Shown piece by piece: positions 1 through 7,986 of a stretch of DNA of 64,000 nucleotides. The stretch lies in assembly GCF_031460495.1 (NCBI RefSeq), contig NZ_JAVKTS010000001.1, positions 124,001 through 188,000 on the forward strand, in the 5' to 3' direction. This DNA is from Tissierella sp. Its GTDB lineage: Bacteria > Bacillota > Clostridia > Tissierellales > Tissierellaceae. The position numbers were made by a program, and so were the translations under genes. Within the stretch, counting starts at the first letter, position 1. Every line of letters begins with the position of its first letter. The notes under the pieces were generated by a model that saw only the letters and a program-made list of their open reading frames with translations, was not told the origin of the DNA and made no database searches.

Positions 1-41
1 AGAGTGATACAGTCTTATGGAATGCTGTATCACTCTTGTTT
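1..41 (+). terminator. Rho-independent terminator
   Basis: A perfect 12-base-pair inverted repeat (AGAGTGATACAG and its complement CTGTATCACTCT) encloses a 12-base loop and is followed by TTGTTT. It probably ends a gene lying upstream of the window. Confidence 0.7.
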
Positions 42-238
42 AATAGAGCTAGAGAATTTCCAAATTATATAAGATAGCAATATAAACTTTTATTAAAGTT
101 TTAGCACATATACAATGTCATAAACTAACAAATTTCGACACCATACTTATGCTATTATGTTAAATGTATACTTTTTATAAGGAATAGGAAGATTGTTCTT
201 TTAACCTATTTATTCTAAAGAAAGAGAGAGTGATCTGT

Positions 239-1507
239 ATGAGAAAAACAAATTTATTAGTTTCTATTTTAGCTATTGTTTTAGTAATTACTTTAGTAGG
301 ATGCTCAAAAGATACAGAGGAATACATTAGTAATGAGCTATTAAGTACTGAAGTAAAATCAGATAGTGTTGAAGGACTAACAATGGAAGAAAGATTAAAG
401 GATTTTGAATACCTATATGAATATGTTATAGAGAATTATCCATTATTAAAGGTTAATGAGAGAATAAATGGAGTTGATTGGGTAGGAAAAAAGGATGATT
501 TTAAGAAGACCATAGAAAGTACTAAAACAGATCAAGATTTTATTGATGCATTAGAGAAAATGCTAGAAGAATTAAATGATATATATACAGGTACAATTGG
601 GCTGAGCATTTTTAAGCGTGTTTATGGTATATATATTAGCCCAGAATATAAAGACGACTACAAGCCATGGGTTGAATTACTTATTCAAGATAATGTAATA
701 GAGATGTATGACTTTGATGAATCTCAATTAGCATTAGTAGAGGATAGTCAATATGCATCTAAGGAAGTTGGAAATTTAGCATATTGTAAAACAGACATAG
801 TAGTCCCTAATGAAGTAGGATATATAAAGATCTATAGTCTGAATACTGATAGAATTGAAGAAGATGGAAAGATAATAAGAGATTTTTTAATGGAAATAAA
901 AGACTATGACAAGCTTATAGTAGATATAAGAGATAAAACAAGAACCATGGGAGATGACGACTATTGGATAAAAAATATAGTAGAGCCTTTGGCTAAAGAG
1001 GATATAACAGCTGAGAATTATTTACTTATGAAAGGAAGCTATGGGAAAGAATTCTATGAGTATAGGGGTATGGACTTTGCACCAATAACTGAATTGGATA
1101 GTAGTATTCTAGATAAATTTGCAAATGATGCAAAAACAGATTTTGATTATTATCATTTGAAAAATAAAACAATAAAACCTGTAGATCCTATTGGATTTAA
1201 AGGCAAGATATATTTACTAGTTGATAAAACAGCTCAATTTGCATCAGAAAACTTTGCTGCATTTTGCAAAGATAGTGGATTTGCAACAGTTGTAGGCAAG
1301 ACAACTTCTGGTAGAAGCTTTTTATTTGATACTATATTTGTTCCATTACCAAGTGGAATAGTCATAGAAACAAGTGGATTGCTTATGTTAAATGGAGATG
1401 GAACCATAAGGCAGGAGGCATATGTAGTACCTGATATTGAAGTGGATACCACAATAGGATCTAGCTTTGAAAGAGATAATGCAATCCAATATATAGTTAA
1501 TGATTAA
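239..1507 (+). CDS. S41-family peptidase-like lipoprotein
   Basis: Predicted surface lipoprotein of 422 residues from ATG 239. A GTG at 230 is also in frame, but it lies inside the purine-rich GAAAGAGAGAG ribosome site. The N-terminus is basic, then hydrophobic, and ends in a lipobox (LVGC, Cys22), so the protein should be lipid-anchored outside the membrane. A helical N-domain (about 45-110) resembles that of tricorn/C-terminal-processing-type S41 peptidases, and no PDZ domain is visible. The C-terminal S41 core has the segment FASENFAAFCKDSGFATVVG, in which Ser336 sits at the expected nucleophile position, followed by GKTTSG. It is paralogous to the gene at 3560, with a membrane hydrolase fusion between them. 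The substrate is unknown. S41 membership is fairly secure; activity is inferred. Confidence 0.8.
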   Translation: MRKTNLLVSILAIVLVITLVGCSKDTEEYISNELLSTEVKSDSVEGLTMEERLKDFEYLYEYVIENYPLLKVNERINGVDWVGKKDDFKKTIESTKTDQDFIDALEKMLEELNDIYTGTIGLSIFKRVYGIYISPEYKDDYKPWVELLIQDNVIEMYDFDESQLALVEDSQYASKEVGNLAYCKTDIVVPNEVGYIKIYSLNTDRIEEDGKIIRDFLMEIKDYDKLIVDIRDKTRTMGDDDYWIKNIVEPLAKEDITAENYLLMKGSYGKEFYEYRGMDFAPITELDSSILDKFANDAKTDFDYYHLKNKTIKPVDPIGFKGKIYLLVDKTAQFASENFAAFCKDSGFATVVGKTTSGRSFLFDTIFVPLPSGIVIETSGLLMLNGDGTIRQEAYVVPDIEVDTTIGSSFERDNAIQYIVND

Positions 1508-1508
1508 T

Positions 1509-1553
1509 AGCAAGAGAATTCTACTTGAAACTCTTGAACTATGGCATAAATAA
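1509..1553 (+). pseudogene. 3' scar of a lost copy of the fusion hydrolase gene
   Basis: Immediately after the S41 stop codon lie 45 bases that read SKRILLETLELWHK and a stop. This nearly duplicates the last residues of the downstream fusion gene (SKRILLEILELWHK, bases 3455-3499), with only three or four base differences. The following intergenic bases also resemble those after 3499. This is best explained as the tail of a second copy of the fusion gene left by recombination or deletion in a tandem array. It is not a functional gene. Confidence 0.8.
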
Positions 1554-1612
1554 TTTAGGAGTTTGATAGTTATTAATAAATAGACAACTTTTATTAGAGA
1601 GAGGATTTTATT

Positions 1613-3499
1613 ATGATACAAACCAATAAAAGAAAAATTAGACTGACAACATGGGGAGCTTCAAAGATAATTTTACTAGATATGATATGCACACTTGTAA
1701 TTAGTACATTAATCATTTTGATTTCTAAAGCCTTAGGGGTTAGTAGCAAACATCCTCTGTTTGACGCTTTAAACAAAATTATACCTTTGATAATTGTATT
1801 TATTGTGCTTAATAAGAAGTTTATACTATCAGTTAAAAGCAATTTGATTGTAAAGAAGGAGCATTTTAGAATAATTGTCCCATTAGTTATAGCTATTACT
1901 GGAGTAAATATAGTAATGTCAGAAGTGGGTAATTACATAAAGTTGATATTTCCTATGAGTGATTTTTGGAAAGAAGCATTTAAATCAGCATTTTCAGGAG
2001 AAATCAATATGATATGGACAATTATTAGTGTGGTTATTATTGCTTCAATTACTGAAGAAATACTATTGAGGGGAATAGTATTAGATGGCTTGCTTAGGAG
2101 GCATTCCGTTGTTAAATCAGTTGTAATTTCTGCCTTGTTGTTTGGATTAATGCATTTAAATATATATCAATTTTCTTCAGCTTTTGTAGGGGGTTTATTA
2201 CTTGGATGGGTATTTGCAAAAACAAAATCCTTGTTTCTATGCATTGTTGGACACTCAATTAATAATTCATTGGGATTTATCGTCTCTAAGTTGCTTAATT
2301 TACAGATTCCTGGATACTCTACTGAAGGATTTCAGCCCTTATGGTTTACAGTGATGGGGATAGTATTATTGATTGTAGGAGTACTATTATTAAGGAAAAG
2401 GATGGAAAGGGATTGTTATATATCTGAGACAATATCTGAAGAACAATATATTGAGGGAGATGATTTGACAGAGAAGTTTAAAATAAAAGGGAAAAGTATA
2501 ATCTGTTTTTTACTTACAACATTGTTGATAGGTTCTATATTAGTATCTAGAGAGATAAATCAATCTAAGATAGATGAAGCAAAGACAGCGTATATGACTC
2601 ATCCTAGAAGAAGCGAGATCTATAGATTAAGTCCCAAAAATATAGGAGTTATAAAGAAAAAATTTAACGAAGATTACATACGAGGATATCATCATATACC
2701 CTATGACATTCAGCATAAAGGAGTTGTCATTACATTTGGTGGTTCAGAGGGGAGTATGAATGAATATATGGCAAATTATCTTTCCAGTGATGGATATGAA
2801 GTTGTTGCAGTATATTACTTTGGTCAAAAAGGTCAATCAGAGAATATAGAGAGAGTACCATTAGAGATTTATGAAGAAATATATTCTTATATCAAGGCTA
2901 ATTGCAAGAATTCAGATACTATCACTATATTAGGTACTTCTAGGGGAGCTGAACTAGCATTATTGCTGTCCACTTATTATGATACTATTGATAATGTGGT
3001 ATTAATTGCCCCTACAAGTCATGTTAATATAGCAAGATACTTTGGAGAAACATCTTCATGGACATATAATGGAAAGGATGTAGATTATCTAAATGGAAAT
3101 ATTGGGATAATATCAATCGTTGACAGGGTGGTTGATCTACTATTAAACAAGCCTTATGATAATTTTATCTTATTAAGGAATAGAGTTATAAGAAAAAGTA
3201 CTAATTTAGAGGAGGCTAGAATCAAGGTTGAAAACTCCAATGCTAAAATTTTAATGTTTTATGGCGAAGATGATAGGGTTTGGGATGCTAGATCTTCTTC
3301 TAATATAATAAAAGAATATGCTAAAAATGAAATTATCATTCATGGATATGAAAATTCAGGGCATGACTTTTCAGGTGGGATTCTTATGAAGGAAGATGGT
3401 TATTACATGGTTAATGGTGGAAATCTTGATTCTAATATAGAAGCAGATTTAGATAGCAAGAGAATTCTTCTTGAGATTCTTGAACTATGGCATAAATAG
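1613..3499 (+). CDS. CPBP (CAAX-type) membrane protease fused to BAAT-like alpha/beta hydrolase
   Basis: Protein of 628 residues with two enzymatic halves. Residues 1-270 form a multi-spanning CPBP/Abi intramembrane protease with the three family motifs: TEEILLRG (Glu148, Glu149, Arg153), FGLMH (His181) and HSINN (His214, Asn218). After another membrane span near 295-312, residues 340-628 form an alpha/beta hydrolase of the BAAT C-terminal type. Its nucleophile elbow is GTSRGAELAL (Ser443), and YGEDDRVWD and GHDFSG are the likely Asp and His regions. The ATG follows a GAGAGAGG ribosome site. The gene sits between two S41-like paralogues in the same orientation, so co-expression is likely. CPBP proteins process prenylated proteins or bacteriocin-related peptides in other systems; the role here is unknown. 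The fusion is unusual. Confidence 0.8.
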   Translation: MIQTNKRKIRLTTWGASKIILLDMICTLVISTLIILISKALGVSSKHPLFDALNKIIPLIIVFIVLNKKFILSVKSNLIVKKEHFRIIVPLVIAITGVNIVMSEVGNYIKLIFPMSDFWKEAFKSAFSGEINMIWTIISVVIIASITEEILLRGIVLDGLLRRHSVVKSVVISALLFGLMHLNIYQFSSAFVGGLLLGWVFAKTKSLFLCIVGHSINNSLGFIVSKLLNLQIPGYSTEGFQPLWFTVMGIVLLIVGVLLLRKRMERDCYISETISEEQYIEGDDLTEKFKIKGKSIICFLLTTLLIGSILVSREINQSKIDEAKTAYMTHPRRSEIYRLSPKNIGVIKKKFNEDYIRGYHHIPYDIQHKGVVITFGGSEGSMNEYMANYLSSDGYEVVAVYYFGQKGQSENIERVPLEIYEEIYSYIKANCKNSDTITILGTSRGAELALLLSTYYDTIDNVVLIAPTSHVNIARYFGETSSWTYNGKDVDYLNGNIGIISIVDRVVDLLLNKPYDNFILLRNRVIRKSTNLEEARIKVENSNAKILMFYGEDDRVWDARSSSNIIKEYAKNEIIIHGYENSGHDFSGGILMKEDGYYMVNGGNLDSNIEADLDSKRILLEILELWHK

Positions 3500-3559
3500 T
3501 CAATTCAAGGAGTTAATTATTAAGAGTAAATAAATCAAATAAACTTTAGGAGGCGGGTT

Positions 3560-4819
3560 ATGAGAAGAAAAAGAAAAAGGCAGTTAATTATTATTTCATT
3601 AGTTTTACTGATAGGTATTAGTTCACTTATGCTTTTGAAAAAGGGAAAAGAAGCAATTATAGTGGAGCAAAGTCAAGTAGAAGCTGTAGAAGCCTTAACA
3701 TTGGAAGACAAATTGCATGACTTTGAGTACATATATAGCTTTGTAGAAAATAACTACCCTTTATTAAAAGTAAATGAAAGAGTTAATGGTGTTAACTGGT
3801 TAGGAGAAAAAGAAAATTTTATCAAGGCAATAGAAAGCACAGATTCAGATGAAATGTTTATGGATGAATTAGGAAAAATTCTAGAAAAATTAAATGATGC
3901 AGATAATAATGTGGTAGAAATGCATTTCTATAAAAATTATTATGCAGGAACTGTAAATAAAGAAGGAGATAAAATATCGCCTTGGAGTGATGTGATTACT
4001 CAAGAAAATACAATGAAACGCTATAGATTTGATGAATCTCAATTGAAATTAGTTACTAATTCTAACCAACATGTAGAAAAGACTTCAAAATCATCCTACT
4101 TTAGTCAAGATATAATTGTGCCCAATGAAGTGGCATATTTAAAAATACATAGCATGGATCCAGATAATTTAGAAGAAGATGGCCATCTAATCAGAGAATT
4201 TTTTAAGGAAGTTAAAGATTACAAAAAACTAATTATTGATGTTAGAGCAACAAGCTACTGGGTTGGAGATACGGATGATTATTGGATAAAAAATATAGTT
4301 GAACCACTGACAAATAAGGAGATATCAGTAGATAATTATATACTAGGTAGGGGAGGATATGGGAAAACATTTCATGAATACAAGGGGATGAAATTCTCTC
4401 CAATAGAAGAACTAGCTAATGGAGAAATAAGTGCTGAATTACAGGCAGATTTCGACTATTACAGTATTGCTAATAGGACAATTAGCCCCGTAGAAGCAGT
4501 AGGATTTACAGGTGAAATATATGTACTGATAAACAATAAAACATTGGTTTTAGCAGAAAATTTTGCTGCATTCTGTAAAGATAGTGGATTCGCAACTTTA
4601 GTTGGTGAAACTACATCAGGCATAAATTGGCCTTTTGACACTGTAATATTCTCCTTACCAAAGAGTGGAATATTAGTTAATATGAGAAATTTAATTGGTC
4701 TAAACAAGGATGGAAGCATAAGAGAAGAGGTCAATATTAGACCAGATATAGAAGTGACTGCTGCAATTGGGTCAACCTATGAAAGAGATTCTGCTATACA
4801 ATATATAATTAATAATTAA
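3560..4819 (+). CDS. S41-like pseudo-peptidase, membrane-anchored
   Basis: Protein of 419 residues after a strong AGGAGG site. A very basic start (MRRKRKRQ) and one hydrophobic stretch (about 9-26) without a lipobox cysteine suggest an N-terminal signal anchor with the rest outside. It aligns along its whole length with the lipoprotein at 239: shared LLKVNER, DDYWIKNIVEPL, ENFAAFCKDSGFAT and ERDSAIQYI. At the nucleophile position the paralogue has ASEN, but this protein has LAEN, so the catalytic serine is Ala332. It is probably catalytically inactive and may act as a binding partner or regulator of the active copy. The gene lies 60 bases after the CPBP-hydrolase fusion and probably shares its transcript. 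Confidence 0.8.
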   Translation: MRRKRKRQLIIISLVLLIGISSLMLLKKGKEAIIVEQSQVEAVEALTLEDKLHDFEYIYSFVENNYPLLKVNERVNGVNWLGEKENFIKAIESTDSDEMFMDELGKILEKLNDADNNVVEMHFYKNYYAGTVNKEGDKISPWSDVITQENTMKRYRFDESQLKLVTNSNQHVEKTSKSSYFSQDIIVPNEVAYLKIHSMDPDNLEEDGHLIREFFKEVKDYKKLIIDVRATSYWVGDTDDYWIKNIVEPLTNKEISVDNYILGRGGYGKTFHEYKGMKFSPIEELANGEISAELQADFDYYSIANRTISPVEAVGFTGEIYVLINNKTLVLAENFAAFCKDSGFATLVGETTSGINWPFDTVIFSLPKSGILVNMRNLIGLNKDGSIREEVNIRPDIEVTAAIGSTYERDSAIQYIINN

Positions 4820-4880
4820 GATATGATGAAATAAGGCATTGAAGGATATAGATACCTAAATTTATAAAACACACAAATAT

Positions 4881-4945
4881 GTTGACTAATTTGAGCTAAT
4901 TATACTATGATAGTTGTATCTAGCTTATAGATAGTCAACATTTTT
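4881..4945 (+). promoter_or_regulatory. Promoter overlapping a long imperfect hairpin with T-run
   Basis: TTGACT (4882-4887) and TATGAT (4906-4911) are spaced 18 bases apart and fit a sigma-A promoter. The same stretch starts a long imperfect inverted repeat: GTTGACTA (4881-4888) pairs with TAGTCAAC (4932-4939), inner AGCTA pairs with TAGCT and ATAC with GTAT, and then comes TTTTTT. It could be the terminator of the S41 cassette, an operator, or both. Confidence 0.45.
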
Positions 4946-4977
4946 TAATATAATTTTACATAAGAGGAGGTCCTTCG

Positions 4978-5649
4978 TTGAAAAAGGTTGTTATATCATT
5001 TATTAGACTTTTTGTAGGATATTTTGTATGTGCCATAGGCATGGTAATGACCATCAATGCGAATTTAGGAGTTGCACCATGGGATGTACTGCACCAAGGG
5101 CTTGGTAATGTAACTGGATTAACCCTAGGAAAAGCAAATATAATGGTTGGGTTGACTATTATAATAATTGATATAGTCTTAGGTCAAAATATTGGCTGGG
5201 GAACTATATTTAATATGACATCTATAGGAGTATTTATTGACATTTTAATGAGCAACAATTTAATTCCTATTTTTGATAGCTTTTTACCTAGTTTATTGAT
5301 GATGATTATAGGGATGATTATATTAGGATATGGGGTCTTTATATATATTGGTGCAGGCTATGGTGCTGGACCTAGAGATGGCCTTATGGTTGCTTTGACT
5401 ATAATAACAAAGAAATCTGTTAGATTTGTGAAGAATTCAGTAGAAATATTGGCTTTAGTAGTTGGATACTTTTTAGGTGGATCTGTTGGTATTGGAACAG
5501 CCATAATGTCTATATTAGGAGGATATTTCTTCCAATTTGCATTTAAGACAGTTAACTTTAATGTATCTGAAGTAAAACATAGATGGATTAAGGATGATAT
5601 AAAGTTTATAAAAGAAAAGTTAGTCAAAATTAAAGAGGATGAAGCTTAG
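4978..5649 (+). CDS. YczE/YyaS/YitT-family membrane protein
   Basis: Integral membrane protein of 223 residues with about five or six hydrophobic spans. It starts at TTG 4978, 7 bases or so after a strong AGAGGAGGT site. Family-type motifs are visible: NLGVAPWDVLHQG near residue 30 and GAGYGAGPRDGLM near 125, which look like two copies of the same half-motif and suggest an internal repeat of the membrane fold. A charged cytoplasmic tail rich in Lys ends the protein. Members of this family are poorly characterised; some adjoin transporters or secondary-metabolite genes. It stands alone between the S41 cassette and a convergent surface-protein gene, so neighbours give no function. Confidence 0.75.
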   Translation: MKKVVISFIRLFVGYFVCAIGMVMTINANLGVAPWDVLHQGLGNVTGLTLGKANIMVGLTIIIIDIVLGQNIGWGTIFNMTSIGVFIDILMSNNLIPIFDSFLPSLLMMIIGMIILGYGVFIYIGAGYGAGPRDGLMVALTIITKKSVRFVKNSVEILALVVGYFLGGSVGIGTAIMSILGGYFFQFAFKTVNFNVSEVKHRWIKDDIKFIKEKLVKIKEDEA

Positions 5650-5665
5650 GCTTCATCCTCTTTGT
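5632..5665. terminator. Bidirectional terminator overlapping a stop codon
   Basis: A perfect 14-base-pair stem (AAAGAGGATGAAGC, loop TTAG, GCTTCATCCTCTTT) contains the last codons and stop of the YczE-like gene. It is flanked by A and T runs, so it can terminate both that gene and the convergent gene ending at 5670. Confidence 0.85.
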
Positions 5666-5669
5666 ATCA

Positions 5670-7838
5670 TTATTTAACTAATTTTTGAACGCCTGTTAAT
5701 GTAGAATTTTCATCCATTGAGAAGGTTTTTTCAGCTTCTTCATTTAAGAAGTAGATATTACCTTCTACATCTGCATGTACTAATTGGAAATTAGGAGCTT
5801 CAACATAAATATCTCCTACAAATTTACCATGTTGTATTCTAGCACTTGGGCTCTTAATAGTTAATTTAGGAGCAGTTAATGTAAGTTCAACAGTTGTAGC
5901 TTTAGCGGAGTTTTGATCATATAAAGCAATTTTACGAGCAGGTACATCTCTATTTGTCTTTTCTCCATCTAAAACAAGTTCCTTATCAGTAGTTATATTA
6001 TCGTGTAAAATTACTATCCATGCCCCATCTTTTCCAAAGGTTCTTTCTAAATCAGCATTAGTATAAACCCTAGAAGCAGAAGATAAAGCATCAACTTCCA
6101 TAACTTCTTTCTTACCTGTTAGAGTACTTGCTTCATCCATCTTAAATGAATCAAAGAATTCTTGTCTAGCAAAGAAAATATTACCTTCAACATCAGCATC
6201 AACTAATTGGAATCCTGGAGCAACAACATAGATATCTCCAATAAATTTACCTTTTTGAATTTTAGCATTAGTGCTTTTAACAGTTAACTTAGGAGCAGTT
6301 AATGTATATTCAGCTATAGTTTGCTTAGTAGAATCTTGGTCATATAAAGCAATTTTACGAGCAGGTACATTTCTGTTAGCGAATGTAGTCTCTAAAGAAA
6401 GTTCTTCATCAGAAGTTATATTATTTTGGAAGGTAACAATCCATTTACCGTCTTTTCCAAAAGCTCTCTTTAAATCATTGTTAGTATAAACTCTTGAAGC
6501 AGAAGACAAAGAATCAACTTCCATAACTTCTTGTTTACCTGTTAGAGTACTTGCTTCATCCATAACAAATGAAGCTTTATACTCTTCGTTAGCAAAGTAA
6601 ATATTACCTTCAACATCAGTATCAACTAATTGGAAGTTAGGAGCAGCAACATAAATATCTCCAACAAACTTACCCCTTTGTAATTTAGCATTAGCACTCT
6701 TAATAGTTAATGATTTTGCTGTTAATGTAAATTCTGATATTGATTTTTTATTAGAATCTTGGTCATATAAAGCAACTTTACGAGCTGCATTTCCTTTATT
6801 TAAGAAGCTACCGTCTAAAACAAGTTCTTTTTCAGTAGTTAAATTATCTTGCATAGTAACTATCCACTTACCATCTTTTCCGAAAGCTCTTTCTAAATCG
6901 CTTTCAACATATACTCTAGAAGCAGAAGATACTGTATCAACTTCCAATACTTCTTGTTTGCCAGTAATCGTAGTTTTTTCGTCTATTTTTGTACTAGTTT
7001 TTATTTCTTCGTTAGCAAAGTAAACATTACCTACTACATCAACATCAACAAATTGGAAATTAGGAGAAACAACATATATATCTCCAACAAATTTACCATT
7101 TTGAATCTTAGCGTTAGCACTCTTGATAGTTAAAGATTTAGCAGTTAATGTATACTCATCTATTGGTAATTTTTCACCAGGTGTTACATAATTATATAAA
7201 GCTAATTTACGAGCAGTTTTATCTTTATTCGTAAAGTTTGCATCTAAAACAAGATCTTTATCAGTAGTGATATCACTTGTTAAATAAGCCATCCAAGCAC
7301 CATCTTTTGATAGAGCTTTTTCAATATCTTCAACTTTTACTACTTTTGATGGAGTAGTTACAGCATCAACTACTTCTTCAACTGGCTTTTCAGCCACAAC
7401 TGGAGATAATTTTGCCAGTGTTTTAGGGCCAACTATTCCGTCAACTCTAAGGCCATTTTTGCCTTGATAACTTTCAACAGCAGCTAGAGTCTTTACTCCA
7501 TAAATTCCATCAACTTTAAGTACATAGCCATTGCTGATAAGTAATGCTTGTAAAAGACTAACATCGCTACCTACAGAATTTAATGCAAGGAGTCTAGTTA
7601 TTTCTGTAGCATTTTCCGTAACTGGTGTTGCTTTTGGTGCAGTTGTTGTTGGCTTTGGAGCAGATGGAGCTGGTGTTGATGGTGTAGGTGTAGCAGGTGT
7701 AGAAGGAGCTGGTGCTGCAGTAGTAGCAGTAGCAACAGCATCTACAGCAGTCTTAATTGAGTTTGTATTAGCCGCTAAACTTGTAGATGATAGAAGTAAA
7801 GCTGCACAACTCACAGATGCAATTAATCTTTTGTTCAT
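5670..7838 (-). CDS. Secreted peptidoglycan-binding protein with four ~140-residue repeats
   Basis: Secreted protein of 722 residues. The start at 7838 was chosen because GGGGGTG lies just upstream and the next residues form a signal peptide (MNKRLIASVSCAALLLSSTS, cleaved near SLA-A); an in-frame start at 7880 adds 14 residues without a ribosome site. A Thr/Pro/Ala-rich linker (about 35-75) precedes one peptidoglycan-binding-1 domain (about 78-146), with LLQALLISNGY, VDGIYGVKT and VDGIVGPKTLA. From about 168 to the end are four repeats, each with a SASRVYxxxDLExxFGKDGxWIV start, KELVLDG, ARKxALYDQ, LTIKSxxAKIQxGKFVGDIYV and an LTGKxEVxEVD end. The repeats are unknown to me; the alternating polar/hydrophobic pattern suggests beta structure. 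Probably a wall-associated, non-catalytic surface protein. Confidence 0.8.
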   Translation of the reverse strand: MNKRLIASVSCAALLLSSTSLAANTNSIKTAVDAVATATTAAPAPSTPATPTPSTPAPSAPKPTTTAPKATPVTENATEITRLLALNSVGSDVSLLQALLISNGYVLKVDGIYGVKTLAAVESYQGKNGLRVDGIVGPKTLAKLSPVVAEKPVEEVVDAVTTPSKVVKVEDIEKALSKDGAWMAYLTSDITTDKDLVLDANFTNKDKTARKLALYNYVTPGEKLPIDEYTLTAKSLTIKSANAKIQNGKFVGDIYVVSPNFQFVDVDVVGNVYFANEEIKTSTKIDEKTTITGKQEVLEVDTVSSASRVYVESDLERAFGKDGKWIVTMQDNLTTEKELVLDGSFLNKGNAARKVALYDQDSNKKSISEFTLTAKSLTIKSANAKLQRGKFVGDIYVAAPNFQLVDTDVEGNIYFANEEYKASFVMDEASTLTGKQEVMEVDSLSSASRVYTNNDLKRAFGKDGKWIVTFQNNITSDEELSLETTFANRNVPARKIALYDQDSTKQTIAEYTLTAPKLTVKSTNAKIQKGKFIGDIYVVAPGFQLVDADVEGNIFFARQEFFDSFKMDEASTLTGKKEVMEVDALSSASRVYTNADLERTFGKDGAWIVILHDNITTDKELVLDGEKTNRDVPARKIALYDQNSAKATTVELTLTAPKLTIKSPSARIQHGKFVGDIYVEAPNFQLVHADVEGNIYFLNEEAEKTFSMDENSTLTGVQKLVK

Positions 7839-7871
7839 AAAAACACCCCCATAATATTTTGAGTATAATTT

Positions 7872-7903
7872 AAAAAACATATATCATATGATATATGTTT
7901 TTT
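7872..7903. repeat. Perfect 32-bp palindrome in the leader of the repeat surface protein
   Basis: AAAAAACATATATCAT (7872-7887) is followed directly by its exact reverse complement. It lies between a likely promoter (7927-7954) and the ribosome site of the gene starting at 7838. In the minus direction it can form an AU-rich hairpin ending in Us, so it may end the upstream operon, attenuate, or stabilise the surface-protein mRNA. Confidence 0.7.
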
Positions 7904-7926
7904 ATTTATATTCACTACCATATTAT

Positions 7927-7954
7927 ATTATAGACTTACAGTATCTGGCAACAA
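7927..7954 (-). promoter_or_regulatory. Sigma-A-like promoter of the repeat surface-protein gene
   Basis: On the minus strand TTGTTG (7949-7954) and TATAAT (7927-7932) are separated by 16 bases. Transcription would begin near 7920 and give a leader of about 80 bases that contains the 32-base palindrome. Confidence 0.5.
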
Positions 7955-7986
7955 TAAGCTGATATTTAACAAACTATTTTAATGAG

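Noticed and set aside
7531-7830. Valine/alanine/glycine-rich plus-strand reading frame
   Set aside because: It is the antisense shadow of the signal peptide and Thr/Pro/Ala linker of the secreted peptidoglycan-binding protein; no ribosome site.
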